64,000 nt of DNA. Source: JACVRW01 sp963811055. GTDB taxonomy: Bacteria > Actinomycetota > Thermoleophilia > Solirubrobacterales > Thermoleophilaceae. Shown piece after piece: positions 41,751-51,184 of this stretch. The DNA lies in the NCBI GenBank assembly GCA_963811055.1, contig CAWEPQ010000010.1, positions 1 through 64,000 on the forward strand. Direction: 5' to 3'. The notes beneath the pieces were generated by a model that saw only the letters and a list, made by a program, of their open reading frames with translations, was not told where the DNA came from and did no database searches. Position 1 is the first letter of the stretch. Every line of letters begins with the position of its first letter. The position numbers and the translations under genes were made by a program.

Positions 41751-44582
41751 ATGTCAGACAGCCGTGACGCCACCGCACCAAGCATCGCCGCAGCCGATGC
41801 CGGCGTCACCGTCCCACGCCGTTTTACCGAGGCTGGGACGCATCCCTTCGACAGCGTTGAGTGGGAGATTCGCGACGCCCTGATCGGCGATCCCGCGAAC
41901 CCCGCCTTCGAACAGCGCGGCGTGGAGTTCCCCCTCTCCTGGTCGCAGAACTCCACGAACATCGTGGCCCAGAAGTACTTCCGCGGACGGGTCGGCTCGC
42001 CCGAGCGCGAGTCCTCGGTCAAGCAGATGATCGGGCGCGTGGCGGGCACGATCGCCACGTGGGGCCGCGAGGGCGGCTACTTCGCGACCGACGACGACGC
42101 GCAGGCCTTCGAGGACGAGCTCACCCACATCCTGCTCCACCAGATGGCGGCATTCAACTCGCCGGTCTGGTTCAACGTGGGATTCGAGGAGAGCCCGCAG
42201 TGCTCGGCCTGCTTCATCCTCAGCGTCGAGGACACGATCGAGTCGATCCTCGACTGGAACACCCGCGAGGGCATGATCTTCCGCGGCGGCTCGGGGTCGG
42301 GCATCAACCTGTCGAACATCCGCGGGTCGAAGGAGCACCTCTCCAAGGGCGGCACCGCCAGCGGACCGGTCTCCTTCATGCGCGGCGCCGACGCCTGGGC
42401 CGGCACGATCAAGTCGGGCGGCAAGACGCGCCGCGCGGCCAAGATGGTCGTGCTCGACGTGGACCACCCCGACGTCCTCGACTTCATCTGGTGCAAGGCG
42501 CGCGAGGAGGAGAAGGCGATGGCGCTGCGCGACGCCGGCTTCGACATGCGGCTCGACTCCGAGAGCTTCGCCTCGATCCAGTACCAGAACGCCAACAACT
42601 CGGTGCGCGTGAGCGACGAGTTCATGGAGCGCGCCGAGCAGAGCGAGGACTGGGAGCTCACGGCCCGTCTCGACGGCTCGGTGGTCGAGCGCCTTCCCGC
42701 GCGCGACGTGCTCGAGCAGATCGCCGACGCCGCTTGGCGCTGCGCCGATCCGGGCGTCCAGTACGACACCACGATCAACGATTGGCACACCTGCCCGAAC
42801 TCGGGCCGCATCAACGCGTCCAACCCGTGCAGCGAGTACATGCACGTCGACGACTCGGCCTGCAACCTGGCGTCGCTCAACCTCCTGAAGTTCCGCCGCG
42901 AGGACGGCACCTTCGACGTGAGCGCGTTCGAGCACGCGGTGGACGTGGTGATCCTCGCGCAGGAGATCGTGGTCTCGCCCTCGAGCTACCCCACCGAGCA
43001 GATCGGCCGCAACGCTCGCGCGTTCCGCCAGCTCGGCCTGGGCTACGCCAACCTCGGCGCGCTCCTGATGGCCAACGGGCTGGCCTACGACTCGGACGAG
43101 GGCCGCGAGGTCTGCGGCGCCATCACGGCGCTGATGACGGGCCGCGCGTACGGCACGTCGGCCGAGGTGGCCGGCGCGCTCGGGCCCTACGAGCACTACG
43201 AGGAGAACCGCGACGCGCACAACCGCGTGATGCGCAAGCACCGCGACGCCGCGTACGAGCTCGACGGCCAGCTGGCCAACGACGCCGACCTCGTCGAGGC
43301 GGCGCAGCGGGCCTGGGACGATGCGGTGGACGCCGGCGAGCGCCACGGTTACCGCAACGCGCAGGCCACGGTGCTCGCGCCCACCGGAACGATCTCGTTC
43401 CTGATGGACTGCGACACCACCGGCATCGAGCCCGACTTCTCGCTCGTCAAGTTCAAGGAGCTGGTGGGCGGCGGTCAGATGACGATCGTCAACCGCACCG
43501 TTCCGCCGGCGCTGCGCACCCTCGGGTACTCCGACCAGCAGGTCGACCAGATCGAGGCCTACCTCGCCGAGCACGGCACGATCGTCGGCGCTCCCGGGCT
43601 GCTCGAGGAGCACATGTCGGTGTTCGACGTGGCCGTCGGCGAGCGCGCCATCTCGGCCATGGGCCACGTGAAGATGATGGCCGCGGCTCAGCCGTTCCTC
43701 TCGGGCGCGATCTCGAAGACGGTCAACCTGCCGGAGTCGGTCACCGTCGAGGACGTGGCCGAGGTCTACCTCGAGGGCTGGAAGCTCGGGCTGAAGGCAC
43801 TCGCGATCTACCGCGACGGCTCGAAGACGGCTCAGGCGCTGCGCACCGAGTCGAAGAAGGAGGTCGAGGAGCCGGCCCCGGTCGTGGAGGCCAAGCCCAC
43901 CCGCCGCCGGATGCCGCGCGAGCGCCAGTCGCTCACGCACAAGTTCTCGATCGCCGGACACGAGGGCTACATCACCGCCGGCATGTACGACGACGGCTCG
44001 GTCGGGGAGATCTTCCTGACCGACATCGGCAAGGAAGGCTCGACGCTGCGCGGCATGATGAACGCGTTCGCCACGTCGATCTCGATCGCGCTCCAGTACG
44101 GCGTGCCGCTCGAGACGCTGGTGCGCAAGTTCAGCTACATGCGCTTCGACCCGGAGGGGATCACCGGCAACCCCGAGATCCCGTTCGCCAAGTCGATGCC
44201 CGACTACATCATGCGCTGGCTGGCCTCTCGCTTCCTCGATGCCGACATCCACGAGGAGCTCGGCATCCTCACCTCCGAGGTGCGGTCGCGGAAGGCCGCA
44301 CAGGAGGCGCTGATGCGCGGCGACACGGCGGGACCGCCCGCCGACGAGGACGACGAGGGCCCGTCGAACGGGTCGGGCAACGGACACGCGAACGGCGGCA
44401 ACGGTGGCGTGACCACCGCACAGCCCGCGGCCGCGGCGTTCACCGACGAGCCGCCGACGATCCCGGCCGCTCTGCAGGGCCTCGACCTGGGCCCGGCGTG
44501 CGCCCAGTGCGGCGGCATGATGCAGCGCACGGGCTCTTGCTACACGTGCTCGAGCTGCGGGAACAACACGGGCTGCGGCTAG
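41751..44582 (+). CDS. nrdJ: Adenosylcobalamin-dependent (class II) ribonucleoside-diphosphate reductase
   Basis: A 943-residue class II RNR that reduces ribonucleotides to deoxyribonucleotides using vitamin B12, with or without oxygen. Active-site features: FNSPVWFNVGFEESPQCSAC, the N-P-C-S-E motif in RINASNPCSEYMHVDDSAC, and TGTISFLMDCDTTGIEPDFS. After a glycine/asparagine-rich linker the C-terminal cysteines CAQCGG and CYTCSSCGNNTGCG serve as the redox tail. ATG 41751 follows GAGGAG. No class Ia/Ib genes are seen in this window. It marks the end of the well-behaved high-GC region; lower-GC DNA starts right after its stop. Confidence 0.96.
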   Translation: MSDSRDATAPSIAAADAGVTVPRRFTEAGTHPFDSVEWEIRDALIGDPANPAFEQRGVEFPLSWSQNSTNIVAQKYFRGRVGSPERESSVKQMIGRVAGTIATWGREGGYFATDDDAQAFEDELTHILLHQMAAFNSPVWFNVGFEESPQCSACFILSVEDTIESILDWNTREGMIFRGGSGSGINLSNIRGSKEHLSKGGTASGPVSFMRGADAWAGTIKSGGKTRRAAKMVVLDVDHPDVLDFIWCKAREEEKAMALRDAGFDMRLDSESFASIQYQNANNSVRVSDEFMERAEQSEDWELTARLDGSVVERLPARDVLEQIADAAWRCADPGVQYDTTINDWHTCPNSGRINASNPCSEYMHVDDSACNLASLNLLKFRREDGTFDVSAFEHAVDVVILAQEIVVSPSSYPTEQIGRNARAFRQLGLGYANLGALLMANGLAYDSDEGREVCGAITALMTGRAYGTSAEVAGALGPYEHYEENRDAHNRVMRKHRDAAYELDGQLANDADLVEAAQRAWDDAVDAGERHGYRNAQATVLAPTGTISFLMDCDTTGIEPDFSLVKFKELVGGGQMTIVNRTVPPALRTLGYSDQQVDQIEAYLAEHGTIVGAPGLLEEHMSVFDVAVGERAISAMGHVKMMAAAQPFLSGAISKTVNLPESVTVEDVAEVYLEGWKLGLKALAIYRDGSKTAQALRTESKKEVEEPAPVVEAKPTRRRMPRERQSLTHKFSIAGHEGYITAGMYDDGSVGEIFLTDIGKEGSTLRGMMNAFATSISIALQYGVPLETLVRKFSYMRFDPEGITGNPEIPFAKSMPDYIMRWLASRFLDADIHEELGILTSEVRSRKAAQEALMRGDTAGPPADEDDEGPSNGSGNGHANGGNGGVTTAQPAAAAFTDEPPTIPAALQGLDLGPACAQCGGMMQRTGSCYTCSSCGNNTGCG

Positions 44583-44827
44583 AGACCTAGAGCTCGAACC
44601 GAGTAGTAACGGTCGTCCGACTCAATCGCCTCCTGTGCACCGAATCGTGTTAGTGCCCCGTCAGGGGGTACCGACGTCAGTGGCCCGTACGCCCGGGACG
44701 ACTGCGCACGGACTCGAATGCCGGCGGCAGTTCTCGCCTCGCTGGACCGACCCAGCCCGGGAGCGCCCACGTTGACGGTGGTGGCTGTCCGGCAGCTTAG
44801 AAGGTCACCGCGGACCGCACGGACCCG

Positions 44828-46684
44828 GTGGTGAGCGAGAAGCGCAATCGCAACAAGAAGGCGTGGGCGCGCAAGCGCCGTGCGAAACGGTCACCCCTCC
44901 TCACATCCGCGCGACAGGAAGGGCAGGGCTCGAGCACCGGCTGGCGACCGTCGCTGCAATTCAGAAGCGCAGGTCCGAGTGAGCTGGATCAGGTCGGTGT
45001 ACTCATCGTCGAGGAACAGCTGGGTCTCGAACCGACCGATTTAGATGGCCTTAGGGCGATCGTCTCGAGGCTTCCGTTTGAGCCGTGCGTGTCGCTGCTG
45101 TCTACCTTGGCCGGTCGCGTCGAAAACACGATGAATCGGCCAGACCGACAAGTCGCGATCGCGGAAGGTTTCTTTGGTCGGAGTCTGCTTGTCCAGCGCT
45201 ATCGCCAGGTAATTGACCAGGACCCCACCGCTCACATCTTTGGTCCGCAGTCGCTCTACACGCTCATGCATGTCCTAGTCGATGAAGCTCTTGACGCGCC
45301 GATAAGCCACGAGCTCGTTCCCGAGGAGCGCCTCGCGCTCATGGAGGCCGTCGTGGCGTCCAATTCGGTCGTTGAGCGCTCGTTGGACTTGTCGGTCGGC
45401 GGGGCCGCAGACGAACTCCTAGCATATGAGCTGCAGGTTGGCAGCTACTACGCACGGCCAAGCTGGATGGAGGAGATGGCGCGCGCGCACCACCTCTTCC
45501 GGCTGGCTACCGAGGACCCGGGTCTAACCCGCTCTGCGGACTTCGAACCAGTCAAAGATTGGATCGAGCGCAGCGGCCTGACTGCTCGTGAACAGTGGAT
45601 TCTGGGGTTCGCGCTAAGCAGTCTCACCAATGCCTGGGATCCGAGCGAGCACCCTCACGTCCCAAGCGCGGCGGTCACTGAGCTGTTGCACAAAACGGGG
45701 CTTACCCAAACAGCGGCCCCAGCCCTGTCCACGATTTCAGCAGACCGGCCGAGCCTTCAAGCGGAGTTCGCTGAGCTCAAGGCGGACGGGAAACGGTTCA
45801 TCTGGGAACTACGGCCGTTTAATAGGTGGCCCTTCCTTCGCCTCGAACACGACGCGGGGCTAGTGCTGCTCGGGCGCCCATGGATCGTAAATTGGCTCAG
45901 CGAGGGGTTCCATTATCGCGCCATGCGCGTCGCGCAAGCCGAGGACAGAGGCAGGGCCGGCAACCGCGTGGATCACGTGCAGCGCTACACCGCGTTCGCC
46001 GGTCAGGTCTTTGAGGAGTACTGCCTTCGGCTCGCGAGGGACGCAGTTCCGGCACCCGCGATCATTTTGGGGGAACAGCGGTACGGCAAAGGCGGTGGCC
46101 AAAAGACCAGTGATGTGGCGATTCTCATTGGTGAAGACTTGGTCTTGTTCGAGGTTAACGCTCGGCGCGTCGGCGCCGAGCCGCTGGTGACGGGCGATCC
46201 CCTCGACGCGTCGACCGAGCTGACAAAGCTGCTCGTAAAGAAGATCAACCAGCTTGGCGTGTCGGTCGGCGCGATACTCGCCAACGACGCCACCTTGCCC
46301 GACGTGGACATGTCTACGGTAAGGCGGATCTTCCCCGTGGTGGTGGCCGCCGGCCGTCTGTGGCAGACCAGCCGCCTCTGGGCCTATCTGGACCATGCGC
46401 GAGACGCCGAGAAATGCAACTCGCTCAGCGACGAACGCGTTCAACCGCTTCAGGTGCTCGACCCTGGAGAGTACGAACAACTACTTGCTCTCGCGCACCA
46501 TGGGAGCAACTTGGCCGAGCTCCTCGCACGCAAGGCGTCAGGCGCCTACCGCCACCGCGACCTTGCCACCTGGCTGCACGGAGACCCGCAAGCCCCGGAC
46601 CACCATGTCCGGCTTCCAGCTGTCGAGGACACCTTCGGTGCGATGATCGGCGAGCTCACGCCTGCATTCGCTCTGAACAACTGA
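44828..46684 (+). CDS. Large orphan protein with PD-(D/E)XK-like patch
   Basis: A 618-residue protein, not recognised as any named family. It begins with a strongly basic tail (NRNKKAWARKRRAKRS), then a long mostly helical region. Residues about 395-480 look like a PD-(D/E)XK nuclease core: a helix with FAGQVFEEYCLRLAR, a strand-turn with GKGGGQKTSDVAILIGEDLV and LFEVNARRVG. The D of SDVAI and E of FEVN sit as the metal acids do, but the usual lysine is asparagine, so activity is uncertain. GTG at 44828 or 44831. Codon use and GC are unlike nrdJ next door, which suggests transfer. It could be a nuclease effector or a structural relative. Confidence 0.6.
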   Translation: MVSEKRNRNKKAWARKRRAKRSPLLTSARQEGQGSSTGWRPSLQFRSAGPSELDQVGVLIVEEQLGLEPTDLDGLRAIVSRLPFEPCVSLLSTLAGRVENTMNRPDRQVAIAEGFFGRSLLVQRYRQVIDQDPTAHIFGPQSLYTLMHVLVDEALDAPISHELVPEERLALMEAVVASNSVVERSLDLSVGGAADELLAYELQVGSYYARPSWMEEMARAHHLFRLATEDPGLTRSADFEPVKDWIERSGLTAREQWILGFALSSLTNAWDPSEHPHVPSAAVTELLHKTGLTQTAAPALSTISADRPSLQAEFAELKADGKRFIWELRPFNRWPFLRLEHDAGLVLLGRPWIVNWLSEGFHYRAMRVAQAEDRGRAGNRVDHVQRYTAFAGQVFEEYCLRLARDAVPAPAIILGEQRYGKGGGQKTSDVAILIGEDLVLFEVNARRVGAEPLVTGDPLDASTELTKLLVKKINQLGVSVGAILANDATLPDVDMSTVRRIFPVVVAAGRLWQTSRLWAYLDHARDAEKCNSLSDERVQPLQVLDPGEYEQLLALAHHGSNLAELLARKASGAYRHRDLATWLHGDPQAPDHHVRLPAVEDTFGAMIGELTPAFALNN

Positions 46685-47070
46685 CCACCATCCGGCTCAG
46701 GAGCGTCACGCGGTCGCTGGTCCTCGGCGTCTGAGCGCCCAAGGTGTGGCGCGAGCATGCGAGCCCGACGGAGGTTCGTCTCTGGCGGGCTCCTGCTTCG
46801 GCTCGTAGCAGAGCCGATCGGTAACGCGCGAGGCCGCACGGAGCGCCCAGACTCGCAGCACCGCCAGACCCCCGCCAGTCTCAACTCACCCGAGACCCCG
46901 CCGCACGCATGTCTGTTGCAACGCAAGGATGGATAGCGTAGAACCTCGGGGAGCATCAATGGGACCCCGGTAACGGTTGACTTTCGCCACCAGCCTCCTC
47001 TGCGCGATCGCCCGATCGATGGCAGCTGCTGATCGACGTTGCGCTACTGGCTGGCTTCGGCTTCATCCAC
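46685..47070. other. 386-base stretch without a recognisable gene
   Basis: No frame on either strand reads like protein. The last 90 bases stay open in the frame of the following membrane protein and spell a hydrophobic segment (LLIDVALLAGFGFIHV), so that gene probably starts inside this stretch. No repeat, tRNA or clear terminator was found. Confidence 0.5.
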
Positions 47071-47466
47071 GTGCTGGCCTGGCCCAGTTCCGACAGGTTC
47101 ACGTCCGACGACGACAAGTACTGGGATCAGGCCCAAGGGGGGCTACGCGCGGCGGCAACAGCCGGTATTACCGTGGCCGGCATACTCATACCTCTATCGA
47201 TCCTGACGATTGGCCTAACTGCCAGCGACAAGCTCGACCTACCTTCCACGGTTCTCGTGGACTTCTTTGTTGCCAACGTATGGCTACTGATCTCTCTTCT
47301 GCTCGGACTCTGCCTCGTGTATTTCGCGGGCGTCCGCGGCTACCACGAGAACATTCTCAGGAGTCGGGGCGCAGGAGCGGTATTCGGGCTTCAGTTGTTG
47401 TTCCTCGCCGTGGGAGTAGTACGCCTGATGTGGGGTATGTTCGGGTTGGTTGACACGTTGATCTAG
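47071..47466 (+). CDS. Small membrane protein of unknown function (131+ aa)
   Basis: At least three transmembrane helices (AATAGITVAGILIPLSILTI, FVANVWLLISLLLGLCLVYF, VFGLQLLFLAVGVVRLMWGM) with a short polar N-terminus. The nominal start is GTG 47071, but the same frame continues upstream to 46981 with another hydrophobic helix and no ATG/GTG/TTG, only CTG codons near 47026; the true start may be there or a base may be missing. A gene with an excellent ribosome site follows eight bases after the stop, so both are one operon. No family recognised. Confidence 0.6.
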   Translation: MLAWPSSDRFTSDDDKYWDQAQGGLRAAATAGITVAGILIPLSILTIGLTASDKLDLPSTVLVDFFVANVWLLISLLLGLCLVYFAGVRGYHENILRSRGAGAVFGLQLLFLAVGVVRLMWGMFGLVDTLI

Positions 47467-47474
47467 GAGGACCA

Positions 47475-47897
47475 ATGGAGGGTACACGCGGGTTTGGTGG
47501 GTTCGGTGTCCCTGCGAACAATCTCTGGCCGCAATTCGCGCGTCTTATCGAACCGGAGCTTCAGGAGGGGGAGAATCTTCAAGACGTTCTTGCGGGATCG
47601 GCCAGCCTGGGACTTAAGAGAGCCCGCTTGCTCGAACGCAACGCCCTTCCGATGGACATCGAGTTTGCGTTGGCGTTGCTGTGTTGGTGGCCATTCAAGC
47701 CGAAGCCCGGCCCAGCCGCAGCCAATGCCTTGTACACGACGCGTCGACGGCTTTTCACAGGAGCTGGTCAGTCACCCGTCGAGTTGCTGGAGCTGCCGGT
47801 TCCGGTGGAGGTGCTGAGGCTGACTCTAGATCAGCTGTATATCGAGCAGCAGTCCGATGACTGGACGCTGTCGTGGCTTGGGTCCGCGGGGTTCTGA
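47475..47897 (+). CDS. Unknown protein, 140 aa
   Basis: Soluble, with ATG 47475 right behind GGAGGA and eight bases after the membrane-protein stop. A glycine-rich start (GTRGFGGFGVPANN) is followed by helices and the tryptophan-rich LALLCWWPFKPKPGP, ending in DDWTLSWLGSAGF. I recognise no domain. Its pairing with a membrane protein is seen only through spacing. Composition is that of the surrounding low-GC island. Confidence 0.6.
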   Translation: MEGTRGFGGFGVPANNLWPQFARLIEPELQEGENLQDVLAGSASLGLKRARLLERNALPMDIEFALALLCWWPFKPKPGPAAANALYTTRRRLFTGAGQSPVELLELPVPVEVLRLTLDQLYIEQQSDDWTLSWLGSAGF

Positions 47898-47984
47898 GGC
47901 GCAGCCTGCGCCTCTCTCTCGGCTCGGGCGAGCGTGCGATAGGCTCGCGACTGACCACTCGCTCCGACTGACTGGAGACAGATC

Positions 47985-48814
47985 GTGTCCGCAGATGAAG
48001 GAAGCATTGCCAGCGCCGATGTGGTGTCTGTCCCGCTCGACGACGATGTCGAGTCATACGCTCCGGTCGTTAGCAGCAGCCCTGGGAGTGACCCGTACGA
48101 CGCGCCTGACAGCCCCTCAACGGAGACATCTCCGATGGGTCAACCCAGTTCACCTGAAGGCTCCCCAACTAGAGGTCGGGTACGGGACCAGCATCGCGCT
48201 CAGCTCTTAGGTGTCGGCTGCTCAATGATCCCATCCTCAAGACCTGCTCGGCGGTGCTAGACCAGCATTTGGTCTTTCCCCCGGGGTCCGGAGGCTTGTC
48301 GGGCGGTGAACGCACGCAAGTTCGCGAGCTAGCGGCCCAGCTCGCGGACTTAACGGGTCCTGGTCTGGTCGGGGGAGGGCAACTTCGCCCGAGTCTTCGG
48401 CGCTCTCGCGTGGCGTGGCTCAACATGTCCGATCAGACCGATTGGCTCTTCTCCAGGGTCTTCTCTCTCGCACACGCCGCCAGCAGGGTGGCGGGCTGGG
48501 GCTTTGAACTGTCCGGCCCACACAAGGCGCTGCAGCTGAGCACCTACGACGAGACCGAACTGGGCGCGTTCGACTGGCACCTCGACTTAGGCCCAGGGAA
48601 ATCGGGTACGAGAAAGATCTCTGTTGCAATAGAGATCGATCAAGCTGACGAAGGCGGTGTGCTTCAGTTCGGCTCGGCTCGGATCCAGTGTCGGTAAGTC
48701 TTGAACCGGGTCAGCGGTTGTTTTCCCCGCATACCTGCCGCATCGTCTAACGCCTGTGACTCGCGGGCGACGCCTCAGTCTTGTCTCTTGGATCTGCGGG
48801 CCCAGTTCCGTTGA
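47985..48814 (+). pseudogene. PKHD-type 2-oxoglutarate/Fe(II) oxygenase, broken by several single-base shifts
   Basis: Joining frames gives a hydroxylase of the PKHD/prolyl-hydroxylase type. A GTG at 47985 behind TGGAGA opens a serine/proline/aspartate-rich N-terminus. After a shift near 48210 comes the double-stranded helix: YDETELGAFDWHLDLGPG with the iron H-x-D, RKISVAIEIDQADEGGVLQF, a disturbed stretch, then AVVFPAYLPHRLTPVTRG with the second histidine and the 2-oxoglutarate arginine, SLVSWI and the end GPQFR before TGA at 48812. Breaks lie near 48210, 48685, 48705 and 48801, each fixable by one base. These could be sequencing errors; a real pseudogene is the other option. A second oxygenase follows directly. 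Confidence 0.7.
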
Positions 48815-49373
48815 CGACAAACGTCCTACCGGAAGGCATCGGCTTTCTGCCTGGGATCATTCAGGGCGATGCTCTCCACTTGCTGCAGCGGTACGTGAGC
48901 CTTCGCCTAGCCAACGGGAGCCTGCCTCACGAGAAGGGCAGAGCAGATGCGTATGCTAGCTATGGCGACCCATTGGCTGAGGGACTCTTCGACGTATTGA
49001 CCTCGAGGCTCTTCCTCTCGCCCCCGGTGCGAATCGAACCTAGCTACGCGTATCTTCGGGTCTACGTGGCGGGCTCGCGACTCGCTCCACACGTTGATCG
49101 CGAGTTATGTGAGTACACACTCTCGCTCTCGCTCGGCGGGATGCAAGCGGGCGCAAGGTGGCCGCTACATGCCGGGACATTTTTGGCAAGGAAGCCGCGT
49201 ACCCAATGGAGCTAGGCGATGCGATCCTCATGCGAGGAAGGGAAGTGCTTCACTGGCGGGAAACACTGAGCAGTGGGTGGGCTGCGTTTGTCTTCCTCCA
49301 CTGGATCTCTTCCGATACAGCGGGCGTGCGGCGATTTGATGGACGTTCGGGGCTGGGTTTCTCCACCACTTAG
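48811..49373 (+). CDS. Second 2OG-Fe(II) oxygenase, one frameshift
   Basis: About 187 residues, from TTG 48811 (overlapping the previous stop) or TTG 48781. The N-terminal part reads VLPEGIGFLPGIIQGDALHL. The core has PSYAYLRVYVAGSRLAPHVD with the iron H-x-D, then RELCEYTLSLSLGG. After a one-base shift in the T5 run near 49178 the frame continues with MELGDAILMRGREVLHW (the distal histidine) and SSGWAAFVFLHW. Parts of the protein match bacterial prolyl-4-hydroxylase-like dioxygenases; the substrate is unknown. The gene ends 64 bases before a strong terminator hairpin. The tandem arrangement with another oxygenase suggests consecutive or alternative hydroxylation of one target. Confidence 0.7.
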
Positions 49374-49436
49374 GCCGACTGAGCGGTGGCTGGGGCACCG
49401 ATGGCCATCGCGGAGCGAGTCCCCAGGGAGTTCCGA

Positions 49437-49458
49437 AAGCCCCGCTCCGGCGGGGCTT
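49437..49458 (+). terminator. Strong hairpin terminator
   Basis: AAGCCCCGC and GCGGGGCTT pair perfectly over nine bases with a TCCG loop, followed by CTTCGTGG. It ends the low-GC island transcript and marks the return to high-GC sequence. Confidence 0.75.
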
Positions 49459-49482
49459 CTTCGTGGTAGAAAGACGCCCGTC

Positions 49483-50186
49483 GTGACCGCCCCCGTCGAC
49501 TTCGGCGCCTTCGACGTCCTCACGTTCGACTGCTACGGCACCCTGATCGACTGGGAGACGGGGCTGCTTGCGGCCTTGCGGCCGGTGCTCGGAGCGCACG
49601 GCGTGAGCGTCGCCGACGACGAGCTGCTCGAGGCTACGCCGGCCACGAGGCGCGCTGGAGGCCGGGCCGTACCTGCGCTACCGCGAGGTGCTCGGCGCGG
49701 GCGCTCGAAGGGGTCGCGCGCGACCTCGGGTTCGAGCCGACCGCCGGCCGAGGTGGAGGCGTTCGGCGGCTCGGTGGGCGACTGGCCGGCGTTCGCGGAC
49801 TCGGCCGAGGCGCTGGCGCGGCTGCACGAGCGCTTCCGGCTCGCGCCGATCACGAACTGCGACGACGACCTGTTCGCGCGTCGAACCGGCGGCTGGGCGT
49901 CACTTCGACTGGGTGATCACCGCGCAGCAGGCCGGCGGCTACAAGCCGAGCCGAGCGCAACTTCGAGCTCGCGTTCGAGAGGATCGGCGCGCCGCGCGAG
50001 CGGATCCTGCACGTCGCGCAGAGCCTGTTCCACGACCACGTGACGGCCAAGCAGCTCGGGCTGACGACGGTCTGGGTCGACCGCCGCCACGACCGGCCGG
50101 GGGCGGGGGCCACGCCGCCCGCCGAGGCGCGACCCGACCTGACCCTGCCCGACATGCGCTCGCTGGCCGATCTGGCCGGCGTCTAG
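49483..50186 (+). pseudogene. HAD-family hydrolase (haloacid dehalogenase type), multiple frameshifts
   Basis: The HAD nucleophile motif is in frame from GTG 49483 (VLTFDCYGTLIDWETGLL). The rest needs four or five frame changes: YLRYREVLG near 49680, the block AFADSAEALARLHERF with ITNCDDDLFAR (motif II threonine), ITAQQAGGYKPS with the motif III lysine, then HVAQSLFHDH, VWVDRR and a normal end at 50186. The domain order is complete at about 234 residues, the usual size for type II haloacid dehalogenase-like enzymes. These remove halide or phosphate from small molecules; the substrate is unknown. Breaks near 49635, 49700, 49885 and 49960 look like base-calling errors. Confidence 0.8.
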
Positions 50187-50347
50187 AGCAGCCAGGCGAT
50201 CAGCAGGATGATCAGCGCGATGCCCAGGCCGACGCCGGTGATGCTGAGCGGCACGTGGCTGCGCCAGTACTCGGGCCGGGCGCGATCCGCGGAGTGCCGT
50301 CCCTCCGGCGGCTCGCCCACCCAGTCGTCCTCGTCGCGGTAGGGCAC
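50183..50347 (-). CDS. Small single-pass membrane protein, 54 aa
   Basis: From GTG 50347 the protein has a charged, proline-containing N-terminal 30 residues (YRDEDDWVGEPPEGRH) and one C-terminal transmembrane helix (LSITGVGLGIALIILLIAWL). The stop overlaps that of the convergent HAD gene by four bases. No family recognised, but the layout is common in actinobacterial genomes. Too short for many gene finders. Confidence 0.55.
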   Translation of the reverse strand: MPYRDEDDWVGEPPEGRHSADRARPEYWRSHVPLSITGVGLGIALIILLIAWLL

Positions 50348-50428
50348 ACGGCCACCGTACCCGGAGCCACGGTTGGCTCCGTCAATCGGGTACGCGACAC
50401 ATTCGACCCGAAAGCGAAAGAGGACGAC

Positions 50429-51139
50429 ATGGCGGAACCGAACGTCCGCGACGCAAAGCTGATCCAGTACCTGAACGAGGCCTACGGCAAGGAGAAGGAG
50501 CTCGAGATCGCGCTCGCAGGCGCACATCGCGATGACCACGCGGCCGCCGTACAAGAAGCGCCTCAGGGAGCACCTCAAGGAGACCAAGGCGCACGCCGCG
50601 CGGTCGAGCGGCGCATCAAGCAGCTCGGCGGCAAGGCCGAGGCCGTGCCTGCCCGGCCCCGACTCGGTCGGCGAGGCGGCCTCGAAGGTGCCGACGTCGC
50701 ATCCAAGGGCGTCGCCGCCGCCAAGGGCCCGCTGCACGCGCTCCGCGGCACCGGTGAGAACGAGAAGATGCTGAAGAACGCCAAGACGGAGTACTTCGAA
50801 GGAGTTCGAGGAGATCGCCACCTACACCGCGATCGAGACGCTCGCCGAGGCCGTCGGCGACAAGGAGACCGCGAAGCTCGCCAAGTCGATCCGGCGCGAG
50901 GAGGAGCGCATGGCGAAGTTCCTCGAGAAGCAGATCCCGGCGCTGACCAAGGCGGTGGCCACCGAGGAGATCCCGGCGTCCGAGCGCCGTCGCCCGCGCG
51001 CGTCGAGCTCGCGCCGACTCGACGGCGCAGCCGCAGCAGCAACGGTGCTTCGGCGAACGGCTCATCCCGTTCGGCCCGTAAGCCGGCCGAAGAGACGGCC
51101 GCCGCAGGCGCCGGTTCCCGGAAGCGCTCCAGCCGCTAG
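50429..51139 (+). pseudogene. YciF/DUF892 ferritin-like protein, frameshifted
   Basis: ATG 50429 with GAGGAC upstream opens LIQYLNEAYGKEKELEIAL, the first helix of DUF892 (YciF) proteins. Continuing across shifts gives YKKRLREHLKETKAHA, RAVERRIKQLGGKAEAVP, EKMLKNAKTEYFEEFEEIA, YTAIETLAEAVGDKETAKLA and IRREEERMAKFLEKQIPAL, i.e. the four-helix bundle with its glutamates. A long basic, alanine/arginine-rich tail follows, probably DNA- or membrane-associating. Members are stress-induced ferritin-like proteins of uncertain activity. Breaks lie near 50515, 50600, 50650 and 50805. Gene and operon neighbours give no further clue. Confidence 0.75.
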
Positions 51140-51184
51140 CGCGCCCCTCGTGCGTCCCGCTCACGGCGGTAGGCTCGCGCCGTC

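Noticed and set aside
41754..44387. 877-residue open frame antisense to nrdJ
   Set aside because: Mirror of the strong codon bias of nrdJ; no recognisable motif.
44583..49458. Island as a prophage or transposon
   Set aside because: No integrase, transposase, terminal repeats or phage structural genes were seen; only composition and gene content set it apart.
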